Assembly (NCBI RefSeq): GCF_963924675.1
Contig: NW_027077400.1
Span: forward strand, 434,001 to 498,000
Direction of reading: 5' to 3'
Length of the DNA: 64,000 bases
Source of the DNA: Phocoena phocoena
Taxonomy: Eukaryota; Chordata; Mammalia; Artiodactyla; Phocoenidae
A model generated the notes under the pieces. The model was not told the DNA's origin. It saw nothing but the letters and a program-made list of their open reading frames with translations, and searched no databases. A program made the position numbers and the translations under genes. Shown piece by piece: positions 1 through 10,482 of the stretch. Positions within the stretch are counted from its first letter, which is position 1, and each line of letters opens with the position of its first letter.

Positions 1-427
1 GTCAGTGCCTTTAACCTCCTGTTTGGCACAGCTTGCAATTTCTGTGCAAGATGAACAGGAATAGGGAGAACCAATGAGAGACTAGCTGTAGGTGTCTGCA
101 CGGGCAAATGTAACGCTCATTTCCCACCAGGAAGAGGAATTTACCAAAGGCTCAGCATGCCCTGCCCGAAACAGATTAGGGCCTGAAGCAATCCTGCGGT
201 TTTGTGCCCAGTTCACAAGAAAGCGAGTTGAAGAAAGGAGCTCAGGGGCACTGTAATTCACAAACCTGCAGAGTTATAAATGACAGCTATCCTCCAAAAA
301 TATATTGAAGTAAGCCTGCGAAGGGGACTTGAAAGCGGGGCAGAATTTCAGGAAAACGATTGCAGGGGGTAGACTGGAATTGCCCTGAAAGCATAGGAAA
401 AGAGGCAGAACGTCGACAATGATGCAC

Positions 428-499
428 TTGGCCAAAAAGGGCGTATGCGTTTTTTCCTGAATATATTCAGGAAAAAACGCATACGCCCTTTTTGGCCAA
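428..499. repeat. Perfect 72-bp palindrome, 36-bp arms, no loop (monomer 1 copy)
   Basis: The left arm runs from TTGGCCAAAAAGGGCG at 428 to position 463. The right arm, 464-499, is its exact reverse complement, and the centre is GAATATATTC. One copy lies in every monomer. By eye 31 of the 37 copies are perfect; the altered ones are in monomers 3, 19, 30, 33, 36 and 37. It could extrude as a cruciform in DNA or fold as a 36-bp hairpin in a transcript. It directly precedes the L1 segment. Confidence 0.97.
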
Positions 500-558
500 C
501 CAAGCAAGCCTGTAAAGGAAATCTGCACTACAATGAAGTCTCACTGCCCCCCGGGCAA

Positions 559-1025
559 GAGGGCCATCTGAAAAAAGTGTAAAATCCAGAAAGGTAGGAC
601 AGGATATGGAGAACAGGGAGCCTTGTTATGCTGATTGGCAGGATGTAAATTGCCAGCAGCCAGCCTGGAGAAGTGTATGGTGTTTCCTGAAACACATAAG
701 AAACAAAGCAACACAGTCTATGGCACTTCCACTTATGGTCCTATAGCTTACGGAAATTAAAATCAAAAACAGACAGCCACCCCAATATTTGGGACGGCTG
801 TGTTCACAAGAAGCTCGTCTACAGTAACAGGTAAATATCCCAGAAAGCAAAATATGGATAAAGAAGTTGTGGCACGTACGTACAATGCAATATCACTCAG
901 CAATGAAATCTGTGTCATCAGGCCCGTAGCGGCATAGTGAGTGGATGCAGGTACGGTGATTCTACGTGAACTACGTCACACAGAAAAAGAAACATCATAA
1001 GATATCACTAATACACGGAATGTAA
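559..1025 (+). pseudogene. Remnant of L1 ORF2 C-terminal region (monomer 1 copy)
   Basis: In the plus strand a segment reading Gln-Pro-Ala-Trp-Arg-Ser-Val-Trp-Cys-Phe-Leu-Lys (from about 659) matches the well-kept Q-P-x-W-x-x-V-W-x-F-L-K stretch near the L1 ORF2 C-terminus, which follows the cysteine-rich end of the protein. In the upstream frame the motif Gly-x-Leu-Leu ... Gly-Cys-Lys-Leu is also recognisable. The earlier cysteines and the histidine of the cysteine-rich motif are lost. At least one frameshift separates the two parts, and stops occur at 568-570 (TGA), at a TGA before the Gly-Cys-Lys stretch, and at a TAG near 743. The expected ORF2 stop aligns with TAA at 1023-1025. It is a fossil of the reverse-transcriptase protein that now exists only as satellite sequence. 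Confidence 0.75.
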
Positions 1026-1360
1026 ACTTGACTACACATGAACTGAATTACAAAACAGAACAGGGTCTCAAATTTAGAAAACCAACTAGTGCTTGCTTAT
1101 GGGGAAAGGTGCGTTGGGGTGCTTCATAAAACCAGAGACTGAAATTAGCACAGATAACTTTCCATAAGCCAAATATGTAATAGACAAGACCTACTCCTTG
1201 CTCAACGAAATGGACCCAACACCACATATTCAACGCCTAGGAATATACCTGACTAGGAAGAATCTTAAAACCCATGGATATATATGTCTCCGTAAGAGAA
1301 TCAAGCGTGTGTACAGCGGCATAAACGCAGCAGTGAAAATCCGATAAATCCCATTATCAA

Positions 1361-1379
1361 AATAAATTTCAAAAAAAAA
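1361..1379 (+). other. L1 poly(A) signal and A-rich tail fossil
   Basis: AATAAA at 1361-1366 is followed by TTTC and a nine-base A run. This sits where the L1 3' UTR ends, so it marks the original 3' end of the inserted L1. In subtype B the tail reads TTTCGAAAACAAAACAC instead. The hexamer is kept in all complete monomers I checked. Whether it is used is unknown. Confidence 0.7.
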
Positions 1380-1690
1380 TCATAAAGACAGTGAAATAGA
1401 GAGCAATTCTTAAATAATTCACTCAGGGCATGTGATGCAACCGGGATTTAACACATCTACACCCAGAGCTGGTTGAGACATAAGGCTGGACACTTCAGGC
1501 TGATAGCATTGGTGAGTTTCGGTGAGCAAATGCAGACCCTTTGAAGTCATACTGCATGGTACCCATTCCATGGGTCCCAACTCTCCAGGTTCAAGGGATT
1601 CTTCCTCCAGCTAAAACATGCATGGGAAACCAAGAGTATCGTCCACCATGTGATTGGGAAATGATTTAAAATGCATCTCAGTTTTCGTAT

Positions 1691-1820
1691 CCTGGTCCTC
1701 GGGTTCACCATTCCAGATGCTTTACTAACACTCTCCCCGCTTGGAGAGTCAGTGCCTTTAACCTCCTCTTTGGCACAGCTTGCAATTTCTGTGCAAAATG
1801 AACAGGAATAGGGAGAACCA
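1691..1820 (+). mobile_element. Probable MIR SINE remnant across the monomer boundary (monomer 1/2 copy)
   Basis: In order, the plus strand carries CCTcGGGTTC (1697-1705), a TTTACTAAC stretch (1721), CCGCTTGG (1737), CTTTAACCTCCTCTTTGG (from 1757), CAGCTTG, TTTCTGTGCAAAATG (from 1786) and AGGAATAG. MIR elements carry CCTGGGTTCG, CTTACTAGC, CCTTGGGCAAG, CTTAACCTCTCTG, CAGTTTCC, ATCTGTAAAATG and AATAATAG in the same order and with similar spacing. The match is degraded but ordered across about 130 bp. B-type starts (CTGTGCAAAATG) are closer to MIR than A-type starts (CTGTGCAAGATG). It recurs at each monomer boundary. The call rests on memory of the MIR consensus; an alignment would decide it. 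Confidence 0.55.
1730..1749. repeat. Short stem-loop near the monomer boundary (A-type end)
   Basis: ACTCTCC (1730-1736) pairs with GGAGAGT (1743-1749) around the loop CCGCTT. B-type ends (AGTCTCCCTGCTTGGAGAGT) keep a shorter stem. It is not a terminator in any sense I can support and probably is chance within the MIR-like part. Confidence 0.4.
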
Positions 1821-3494
1821 ATGAGAGACTAGCTGTAGGTGTCTGCACGGGCAAATGTAACGCTCATTGCCCACCAGGAAGAGGAATTAACCAAAGGCTC
1901 AGCGTGCCCTGCCGGAAACATATTAGGGCCTGAAGCAATCCTGCGGTTTTGTGCCCAGCTCACAAGAAAGCGAGTTGAAGAAAGGAGCTCAGGGGCACTG
2001 TAATTCACAAACCTGCAGAGTTATAAATGACAGCTATCCTCCAAAAATATATTGAAGTAAGCCTGCGAAGGGGAGTTGAAAGCGGGGCAGAATTTCAGGA
2101 AAACGATTGCAGGGGGTAGACTGGAATTGCCCTGAAAGCATAGGAAAAGAGGCAGAACGTCGACAATGATGCACTTGGCCAAAAAGGGCGTATGCGTTTT
2201 TTCCTGAATATATTCAGGAAAAAACGCATACGCCCTTTTTGGCCAACCAAGCAAGCCTGTAAATGAAATCTGCACTACAATGAAGTCTCACTGCCCCCCT
2301 GGCAAAAGGGCCATCTGAAAAAAGTGTAAAATCCAGAAAGGTAGGACAGGATATGGAGAACAGGGAGCCTTGTTATGCTGATTGGCAGGATGTAAATTGC
2401 CAGCAGCCACCCTGGAGAAGTGTATGGTGTTTCCTGAAACACGAAAGAAACAAAGCAACACAGTCTATGGCACTTCCACTCATGGTCCTATAGCTTACGG
2501 AAATTAAAATCAAAAACAGACAGCCACCCCAATATTTGAGACGGCTGTGTTCACAAGAAGCTCGTCTACAGTATCAGGTAAATATCCCAGAAAGCAAAAA
2601 ATGGATAAAGAACTTGTGGCACGTACGTACAATGCAATATCACTCAGCAATGAAATCTGTGTCATCAGGCCCATAGCGGCATAGTGAGTGGATGCAGGTA
2701 CGGTGATTCTACGTGAACTACGTCACACAGAAAAAGAAACATCATAAGATATCACGAATACACGGAATGTAAACTTGACTACACATGAACTGAATTACAA
2801 AATAGAAAAGGGTCTCAAATTTAGAAAACCAACTAGTGCTTGCTTATGGGGAAAGGTGCCTTGGGGTGCTGCATAAAACCAGAGACTGAAATTAGCACAG
2901 ATAACTTTCCATAAGCCCAATATGTAATAGACAAGACCTACTCCTTGCTCAACGAAATGGACCCAACACCACATATTCAACGCCTAGGAATATACCTGAC
3001 TAGGAAGAATCTTAAAACCCATGGATATATATGTCTCCGTAAGAGAATCAAGGGTGTATACAGCGGCCGAAAGGCAGCAGTGAAAATCCGATAAATCCCA
3101 TTATCAAAATAAATTTCGAAAACAAAACACAAAGACAGTGAAATAGAGAGCAATTCTTAAATAATTCACTCAGGGCATGTGATGCAACCGGGATTGACCA
3201 CATCTACACCCAGAGCTGGTTGAGACATAAGGCTGGACACTTCAGGCTGATAGCATTGGTGAGTTTAGGTGAGCAAATGCACACCCTTTGAAGTCATACT
3301 GTATGGTACCTATTCCATGGGTCCCAACTCTTCAGGTTCAAGGGATTCTTCCTCCAGCTAAAACATGCATGTGAAACCCACAGTATGGTCCACCGTGTTA
3401 TGGGGAAATGATTTAAAATGCATCTCAGTTTTCGTATCCTGGTCCTCGGGTTCACCATTCCAGATGATTTACTAACAGTCTCCCTGCTTGGAGA
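1748..3494 (+). repeat. Monomer 2, subtype B
   Basis: B-type throughout: CACGAAAG at 2441, CTGCATAAAACC near 2869, GCCGAAAGGC near 3066. Palindrome 2175-2246 intact, L1 part 2247-3126. It carries GAGTTGAAAG (2074), shared only with monomers 5 and 19. It lacks the T found at offset 288 in later B copies. Confidence 0.9.
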
Positions 3495-5241
3495 GTCAGT
3501 GCCTTTAACCTCCTGTTTGGCACAGCTTGCAATTTCTGTGCAAGATGAACAGGAATAGGGAGAACCAATGAGAGACTAGCTGTAGGTGTCTGCACGGGCA
3601 AATGTAACGCTCATTTCCCACCAGGAAGAGGAATTTACCAAAGGCTCAGCATGCCCTGCCCGAAACAGATTAGGGCCTGAAGCAATCCTGCGGTTTTGTG
3701 CCCAGTTCACAAGAAAGCGAGTTGAAGAAAGGAGCTCAGGGGCACTGTAATTCACAAACCTGCAGAGTTATAAATGACAGCTATCCTCCAAAAATATATT
3801 GAAGTAAGCCTGCGAAGGGGACTTGAAAGCGGGGCAGAATTTCAGGAAAACGATTGCAGGGGGTAGACTGGAATTGCCCTGAAAGCATAGGAAAAGAGGC
3901 AGAACGTCGACAATGATGCACTTGGCCAAAAAGGGCGTATGCGTTTTTTCCTGAATATATTCAGGAAAAAACGCATACGCACTTTTTGGCCAACCAAGCA
4001 AGCCTGTAAAGGAAATCTGCACTACAATGAAGTCTCACTGCTCCCCGGGCAAGAGGGCCATCTGAAAAAAGTGTAAAATCCAGAAAGGTAGGACAGGATA
4101 TGGAGAACAGGGAGCCTTGTTATGCTGATTGGCAGGATGTAAATTGCCAGCAGCCAGCCTGGAGAAGTGTATGGTGTTTCCTGAAACACATAAGAAACAA
4201 AGCAACACAGTCTATGGCACTTCCACTTATGGTCCTATAGCTTACGGAAATTAAAATCAAAAACAGACAGCCACCCCAATATTTGGGACGGCTGTGTTCA
4301 CAAGAAGCTCGTCTACAGTAACAGGTAAATATCCCAGAAAGCAAAATATGGATAAAGAAGTTGTGGCACGTACGTACAATGCAATATCACTCAGCAATGA
4401 AATCTGTGTCATCAGGCCCGTAGCGGCATAGTGAGTGGATGCAGGTACGGTGATTCTACGTGAACTACGTCACACAGAAAAAGAAACATCATAAGATATC
4501 ACTAATACACGGAATGTAAACTTGACTACACATGAACTGAATTACAAAACAGAACAGGGTCTCAAATTTAGAAAACCAACTAGTGCTTGCTTATGGGGAA
4601 AGGTGCGTTGGGGTGCTTCATAAAACCAGAGACTGAAATTAGCACAGATAACTTTCCATAAGCCAAATATGTAATAGACAAGACCTACTCCTTGCTCAAC
4701 GAAATGGACCCAACACCACATATTCAACGCCTAGGAATATACCTGACTAGGAAGAATCTTAAAACCCATGGATATATATGTCTCCGTAAGAGAATCAAGC
4801 GTGTGTACAGCGGCATAAACGCAGCAGTGAAAATCCGATAAATCCCATTATCAAAATAAATTTCAAAAAAAAATCATAAAGACAGTGAAATAGAGAGCAA
4901 TTCTTAAATAATTCACTCAGGGCATGTGATGCAACCGGGATTTAACACATCTACACCCAGAGCTGGTTGAGACATAAGGCTGGACACTTCAGGCTGATAG
5001 CATTGGTGAGTTTCGGTGAGCAAATGCAGACCCTTTGAAGTCATACTGTATGGTACCTATTCCATGGGTCCCAACTCTTCAGGTTCAAGGGATTCTTCCT
5101 CCAGCTAAAACATGCATGTGAAACCCACAGTATGGTCCACCGTGTTATGGGGAAATGATTTAAAATGCATCTCAGTTTTCGTATCCTGGTCCTCGGGTTC
5201 ACCATTCCAGATGATTTACTAACAGTCTCCCTGCTTGGAGA
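3495..5241 (+). repeat. Monomer 3, A with B-type end
   Basis: A-type up to GCAGACCC (5029), then B-type from CTGTATGGTACC (5049) to the end, so the next monomer again starts as A. Palindrome 3922-3993 with one mismatch (C to A at 3981, right arm). L1 part 3994-4873. Confidence 0.9.
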
Positions 5242-6988
5242 GTCAGTGCCTTTAACCTCCTGTTTGGCACAGCTTGCAATTTCTGTGCAAGATGAACAGG
5301 AATAGGGAGAACCAATGAGAGACTAGCTGTAGGTGTCTGCACGGGCAAATGTAACGCTCATTTCCCACCAGGAAGAGGAATTTACCAAAGGCTCAGCATG
5401 CCCTGCCCGAAACAGATTAGGGCCTGAAGCAATCCTGCGGTTTTGTGCCCAGTTCACAAGAAAGCGAGTTGAAGAAAGGAGCTCAGGGGCACTGTAATTC
5501 ACAAACCTGCAGAGTTATAAATGACAGCTATCCTCCAAAAATATATTGAAGTAAGCCTGCGAAGGGGACTTGAAAGCGGGGCAGAATTTCAGGAAAACGA
5601 TTGCAGGGGGTAGACTGGAATTGCCCTGAAAGCATAGGAAAAGAGGCAGAACGTCGACAATGATGCACTTGGCCAAAAAGGGCGTATGCGTTTTTTCCTG
5701 AATATATTCAGGAAAAAACGCATACGCCCTTTTTGGCCAACCAAGCAAGCCTGTAAAGGAAATCTGCACTACAATGAAGTCTCACTGCCCCCCGGGCAAG
5801 AGGGCCATCTGAAAAAAGTGTAAAATCCAGAAAGGTAGGACAGGATATGGAGAACAGGGAGCCTTGTTATGCTGATTGGCAGGATGTAAATTGCCAGCAG
5901 CCAGCCTGGAGAAGTGTATGGTGTTTCCTGAAACACATAAGAAACAAAGCAACACAGTCTATGGCACTTCCACTTATGGTCCTATAGCTTACGGAAATTA
6001 AAATCAAAAACAGACAGCCACCCCAATATTTGGGACGGCTGTGTTCACAAGAAGCTCGTCTACAGTAACAGGTAAATATCCCAGAAAGCAAAATATGGAT
6101 AAAGAAGTTGTGGCACGTACGTACAATGCAATATCACTCAGCAATGAAATCTGTGTCATCAGGCCCGTAGCGGCATAGTGAGTGGATGCAGGTACGGTGA
6201 TTCTACGTGAACTACGTCACACAGAAAAAGAAACATCATAAGATATCACTAATACACGGAATGTAAACTTGACTACACATGAACTGAATTACAAAACAGA
6301 ACAGGGTCTCAAATTTAGAAAACCAACTAGTGCTTGCTTATGGGGAAAGGTGCGTTGGGGTGCTTCATAAAACCAGAGACTGAAATTAGCACAGATAACT
6401 TTCCATAAGCCAAATATGTAATAGACAAGACCTACTCCTTGCTCAACGAAATGGACCCAACACCACATATTCAACGCCTAGGAATATACCTGACTAGGAA
6501 GAATCTTAAAACCCATGGATATATATGTCTCCGTAAGAGAATCAAGCGTGTGTACAGCGGCATAAACGCAGCAGTGAAAATCCGATAAATCCCATTATCA
6601 AAATAAATTTCAAAAAAAAATCATAAAGACAGTGAAATAGAGAGCAATTCTTAAATAATTCACTCAGGGCATGTGATGCAACCGGGATTTAACACATCTA
6701 CACCCAGAGCTGGTTGAGACATAAGGCTGGACACTTCAGGCTGATAGCATTGGTGAGTTTCGGTGAGCAAATGCAGACCCTTTGAAGTCATACTGCATGG
6801 TACCCATTCCATGGGTCCCAACTCTCCAGGTTCAAGGGATTCTTCCTCCAGCTAAAACATGCATGGGAAACCAAGAGTATCGTCCACCATGTGATTGGGA
6901 AATGATTTAAAATGCATCTCAGTTTTCGTATCCTGGTCCTCGGGTTCACCATTCCAGATGCTTTACTAACACTCTCCCCGCTTGGAGA
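5242..6988 (+). repeat. Monomer 4, subtype A
   Basis: A-type throughout, so two A copies stand side by side after the switch in monomer 3. Palindrome 5669-5740 intact, L1 part 5741-6620. Confidence 0.9.
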
Positions 6989-8735
6989 GTCAGTGCCATT
7001 AACCTCCTCTTTGGCACAGCTTGCAATTTCTGTGCAAAATGAACAGGAATAGGGAGAACCAATGAGAGACTAGCTGTAGGTGTCTGCACGGGCAAATGTA
7101 ACGCTCATTTCCCACCAGGAAGAGGAATTAACCAAAGGCTCAGCGTGCCCTGCCGGAAACAGATTAGGGCCTGAAGCAATCCTGCGGTTTTGTGCCCAGC
7201 TCACAAGAAAGCGAGTTGAAGAAAGGAGCTCAGGGGCACTGTAATTCACAAACCTGCAGAGTTATAAATGACAGCTATCCTCCAAAAATATATTGAAGTA
7301 AGCCTGCGAAGGGGAGTTGAAAGCGGGGCAGAATTTCAGGAAAACGATTGCAGGGGGTAGACTGGAATTGCCCTGAAAGCATAGGAAAAGAGGCAGAACG
7401 TCGACAATGATGCACTTGGCCAAAAAGGGCGTATGCGTTTTTTCCTGAATATATTCAGGAAAAAACGCATACGCCCTTTTTGGCCAACCAAGCAAGCCTG
7501 TAAATGAAATCTGCACTACAATGAAGTCTCACTGCCCCCCTGGCAAAAGGGCCATCTGAAAAAAGTGTAAAATCCAGAAAGGTAGGACAGGATATGGAGA
7601 ACAGGGAGCCTTGTTATGCTGATTGGCAGGATGTAAATTGCCAGCAGCCACCCTGGAGAAGTGTATGGTGTTTCCTGAAACACGAAAGAAACAAAGCAAC
7701 ACAGCCTATGGCACTTCCACTTATGGTCCTATAGCTTACGGAAATTAAAATCAAAAACAGACAGCCACCCCAATATTTGAGACGGCTGTGTTCACAAGAA
7801 GCTCGTCTACAGTATCAGGTAAATATCCCAGAAAGCAAAAAATGGATAAAGAACTTGTGGCACGTACGTACAATGCAATATCACTCAGCAATGAAATCTG
7901 TGTCATCAGGCCCATAGCGGCATAGTGAGTGGATGCAGGTACGGTGATTCTACGTGAACTACGTCACACAGAAAAAGAAACATCATAAGATATCACGAAT
8001 ACACGGAATGTAAACTTGACTACACATGAACTGAATTACAAAATAGAAAAGGGTCTCAAATTTAGAAAACCAACTAGTGCTTGCTTATGGGGAAAGGTGC
8101 CTTGGGGTGCTGCATAAAACCAGAGACTGAAATTAGCACAGATAACTTTCCATAAGCCCAATATGTAATAGACAAGACCTACTCCTTGCTCAACGAAATG
8201 GACCCAACACCACATATTCAACGCCTAGGAATATACCTGACTAGGAAGAATCTTAAAACCCATGGATATATATGTCTCCGTAAGAGAATCAAGGGTGTGT
8301 ACAGCGGCCGAAAGGCAGCAGTGAAAATCCGATAAATCCCATTATCAAAATAAATTTCGAAAACAAAACACAAAGACAGTGAAATAGAGAGCAATTCTTA
8401 AATAATTCACTCAGGGCATGTGATGCAACCGGGATTGACCACATCTACACCCAGAGCTGGTTGAGACATAAGGCTGGACACTTCAGGCTGATAGCATTGG
8501 TGAGTTTAGGTGAGCAAATGCACACCCTTTGAAGTCATACTGTATGGTACCTATTCCATGGGTCCCAACTCTTCAGGTTCAAGGGATTCTTCCTCCAGCT
8601 AAAACATGCATGTGAAACCCACAGTATGGTCCACCGTGTTATGGGGAAATGATTTAAAATGCATCTCAGTTTTCGTATCCTGGTCCTCGGGTTCACCATT
8701 CCAGATGATTTACTAACAGTCTCCCTGCTTGGAGA
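6989..8735 (+). repeat. Monomer 5, subtype B
   Basis: B-type throughout. It shares GAGTTGAAAG (offset about 326) with monomers 2 and 19. Palindrome 7416-7487 intact, L1 part 7488-8367. Confidence 0.9.
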
Positions 8736-10482
8736 GTCAGTGCCTTTAACCTCCTGTTTGGCACAGCTTGCAATTTCTGTGCAAGATGAACAGGAATAGG
8801 GAGAACCAATGAGAGACTAGCTGTAGGTGTCTGCACGGGCAAATGTAACGCTCATTTCCCACCAGGAAGAGGAATTTACCAAAGGCTCAGCATGCCCTGC
8901 CCGAAACAGATTAGGGCCTGAAGCAATCCTGCGGTTTTGTGCCCAGTTCACAAGAAAGCGAGTTGAAGAAAGGAGCTCAGGGGCACTGTAATTCACAAAC
9001 CTGCAGAGTTATAAATGACAGCTATCCTCCAAAAATATATTGAAGTAAGCCTGCGAAGGGGACTTGAAAGCGGGGCAGAATTTCAGGAAAACGATTGCAG
9101 GGGGTAGACTGGAATTGCCCTGAAAGCATAGGAAAAGAGGCAGAACGTCGACAATGATGCACTTGGCCAAAAAGGGCGTATGCGTTTTTTCCTGAATATA
9201 TTCAGGAAAAAACGCATACGCCCTTTTTGGCCAACCAAGCAAGCCTGTAAAGGAAATCTGCACTACAATGAAGTCTCACTGCCCCCCGGGCAAGAGGGCC
9301 ATCTGAAAAAAGTGTAAAATCCAGAAAGGTAGGACAGGATATGGAGAACAGGGAGCCTTGTTATGCTGATTGGCAGGATGTAAATTGCCAGCAGCCACCC
9401 TGGAGAAGTGTATGGTGTTTCCTGAAACACGAAAGAAACAAAGCAACACAGCCTATGGCACTTCCACTTATGGTCCTATAGCTTACGGAAATTAAAATCA
9501 AAAACAGACAGCCACCCCAATATTTGAGACGGCTGTGTTCACAAGAAGCTCGTCTACAGTATCAGGTAAATATCCCAGAAAGCAAAAAATGGATAAAGAA
9601 CTTGTGGCACGTACGTACAATTCAATATCACTCAGCAATGAAATCTGTGTCATCAGGCCCATAGCGGCATAGTGAGTGGATGCAGGTACGGTGATCCTAC
9701 ATGAACTACGTCACACAGAAAAAGAAACATCATAAGATATCACGAATACACGGAATGTAAACTTGACTACACATGAACTGAATTACAAAATAGAAAAGGG
9801 TCTCAAATTTAGAAAACCAACTAGTGCTTGCTTATGGGGAAAGGTGCCTTGGGGTCCTGCATAAAACCAGAGACTGAAATTAGCACAGATAACTTTCCAT
9901 AAGCCCAATATGTAATAGACAAGACCTACTCCTTGCTCAACGAAATGGACCCAACACCACATATTCAACGCCTAGGAATATACCTGACTAGGAAGAATCT
10001 TAAAACCCATGGATATATATGTCTCCGTAAGAGAATCAAGGGTGTGTACAGCGGCCGAAAGGCAGCAGTGAAAATCCGATAAATCCCATTATCAAAATAA
10101 ATTTCGAAAACAAAACACAAAGACAGTGAAATAGAGAGCAATTCTTAAATAATTCACTCAGGGCATGTGATGCAACCGGGATTGACCACATCTACACCCA
10201 GAGCTGGTTGAGACATAAGGCTGGACACTTCAGGCTGATAGCATTGGTGAGTTTAGGTGAGCAAATGCACACCCTTTGAAGTCATACTGTATGGTACCTA
10301 TTCCATGGGTCCCAACTCTTCAGGTTCAAGGGATTCTTCCTCCAGCTAAAACATGCATGTGAAACCCACAGTATGGTCCACCGTGTTATGGGGAAATGAT
10401 TTAAAATGCATCTCAGTTTTCGTATCCTGGTCCTCGGGTTCACCATTCCAGATGATTTACTAACAGTCTCCCTGCTTGGAGA
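8736..10482 (+). repeat. Monomer 6, A/B mosaic
   Basis: A-type start to GGGCAAGAGGG (9298), B-type from CAGCCACCCTGG (9398) on. Palindrome 9163-9234 intact, L1 part 9235-10114. Private change GGGGTCCTGCAT near 9854. Confidence 0.9.

Larger units (their letters stand above)
500..1379 (+). mobile_element. Degraded 5'-truncated LINE-1 3' end inside the satellite monomer (monomer 1 copy)
   Basis: Reading the plus strand, the order of landmarks follows a laurasiatherian L1 3' end. First comes an ACTACAATGA-like stretch near 530 and GGCCATC followed by an A-run at 562-576. Then come GGATATGGAGAACAGGGA at 602, GGATGTAAATTG at 650 and CAGCCAGCCTGGAGAAGTGT at 657. Further on are ATGGATAAAGAAGTTGTGG at 853, TACAATGCAATATCACTCAGC at about 881 onward, and CAGAAAAAGAAACATCATAAG at about 981 onward. 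The last are ATATCACTAATACACGGAATG just after 1000 and TTACAAAACAGAACAGGGTC at 1049. The UTR continues with GACCTACTCCTTGCTCAA near 1188, GTGTACAGCGGC near 1310, an AATAAA at 1361-1366 and an A-run at 1371-1379. The part up to about 1025 corresponds to the ORF2 C-terminus and the rest to the 3' UTR. Frameshifts and stops break the frame, so it is not functional. The same segment recurs in every monomer; its position is given in each monomer entry. Confidence 0.88.
1..1747 (+). repeat. Monomer 1, subtype A
   Basis: Reference monomer. Palindrome 428-499, L1 part 500-1379. The parts without recognised origin are about 74-427 and 1380-1690; I see no gene in them. A-type at start and end, for example CTCCTGTTTGG near 18, CACATAAG near 700, CTTCATAAAACC near 1122 and GGCATAAACGC near 1318. 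Confidence 0.9.

Noticed and set aside
265..275. TATA-like TTATAAATG before the palindrome
   Set aside because: No gene or initiator follows, and such words occur by chance in AT-rich repeats.
274..528. Recurring 84-codon minus-strand frame, once per monomer
   Set aside because: It spans the palindrome and repeats only because the DNA repeats. It has no recognised domain, and synonymous and other changes follow the general drift of the array. It lies antisense to the L1 direction.
626..850. Minus-strand frames of 74 and 61 codons (626-850 and 1048-1233, and copies)
   Set aside because: They are antisense to the L1 ORF2 and 3' UTR remnants. The 74-codon frame is closed in B copies by ordinary subtype differences, so it is not under coding constraint.
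951..976. CRE-like sites (TACGTGA, CTACGTCAC) within each monomer
   Set aside because: Only half-site resemblance, no promoter context; they are explained as CpG-containing drift of L1 sequence.
1430..1446. CENP-B-box-like site ATGTGATGCAACCGGGA
   Set aside because: It matches 7 of 9 essential positions of the box (CGGG and the central A fit, but TTCG reads TGTG). Two mismatches in the core usually mean no binding, and I know of no centromeric role for this satellite.
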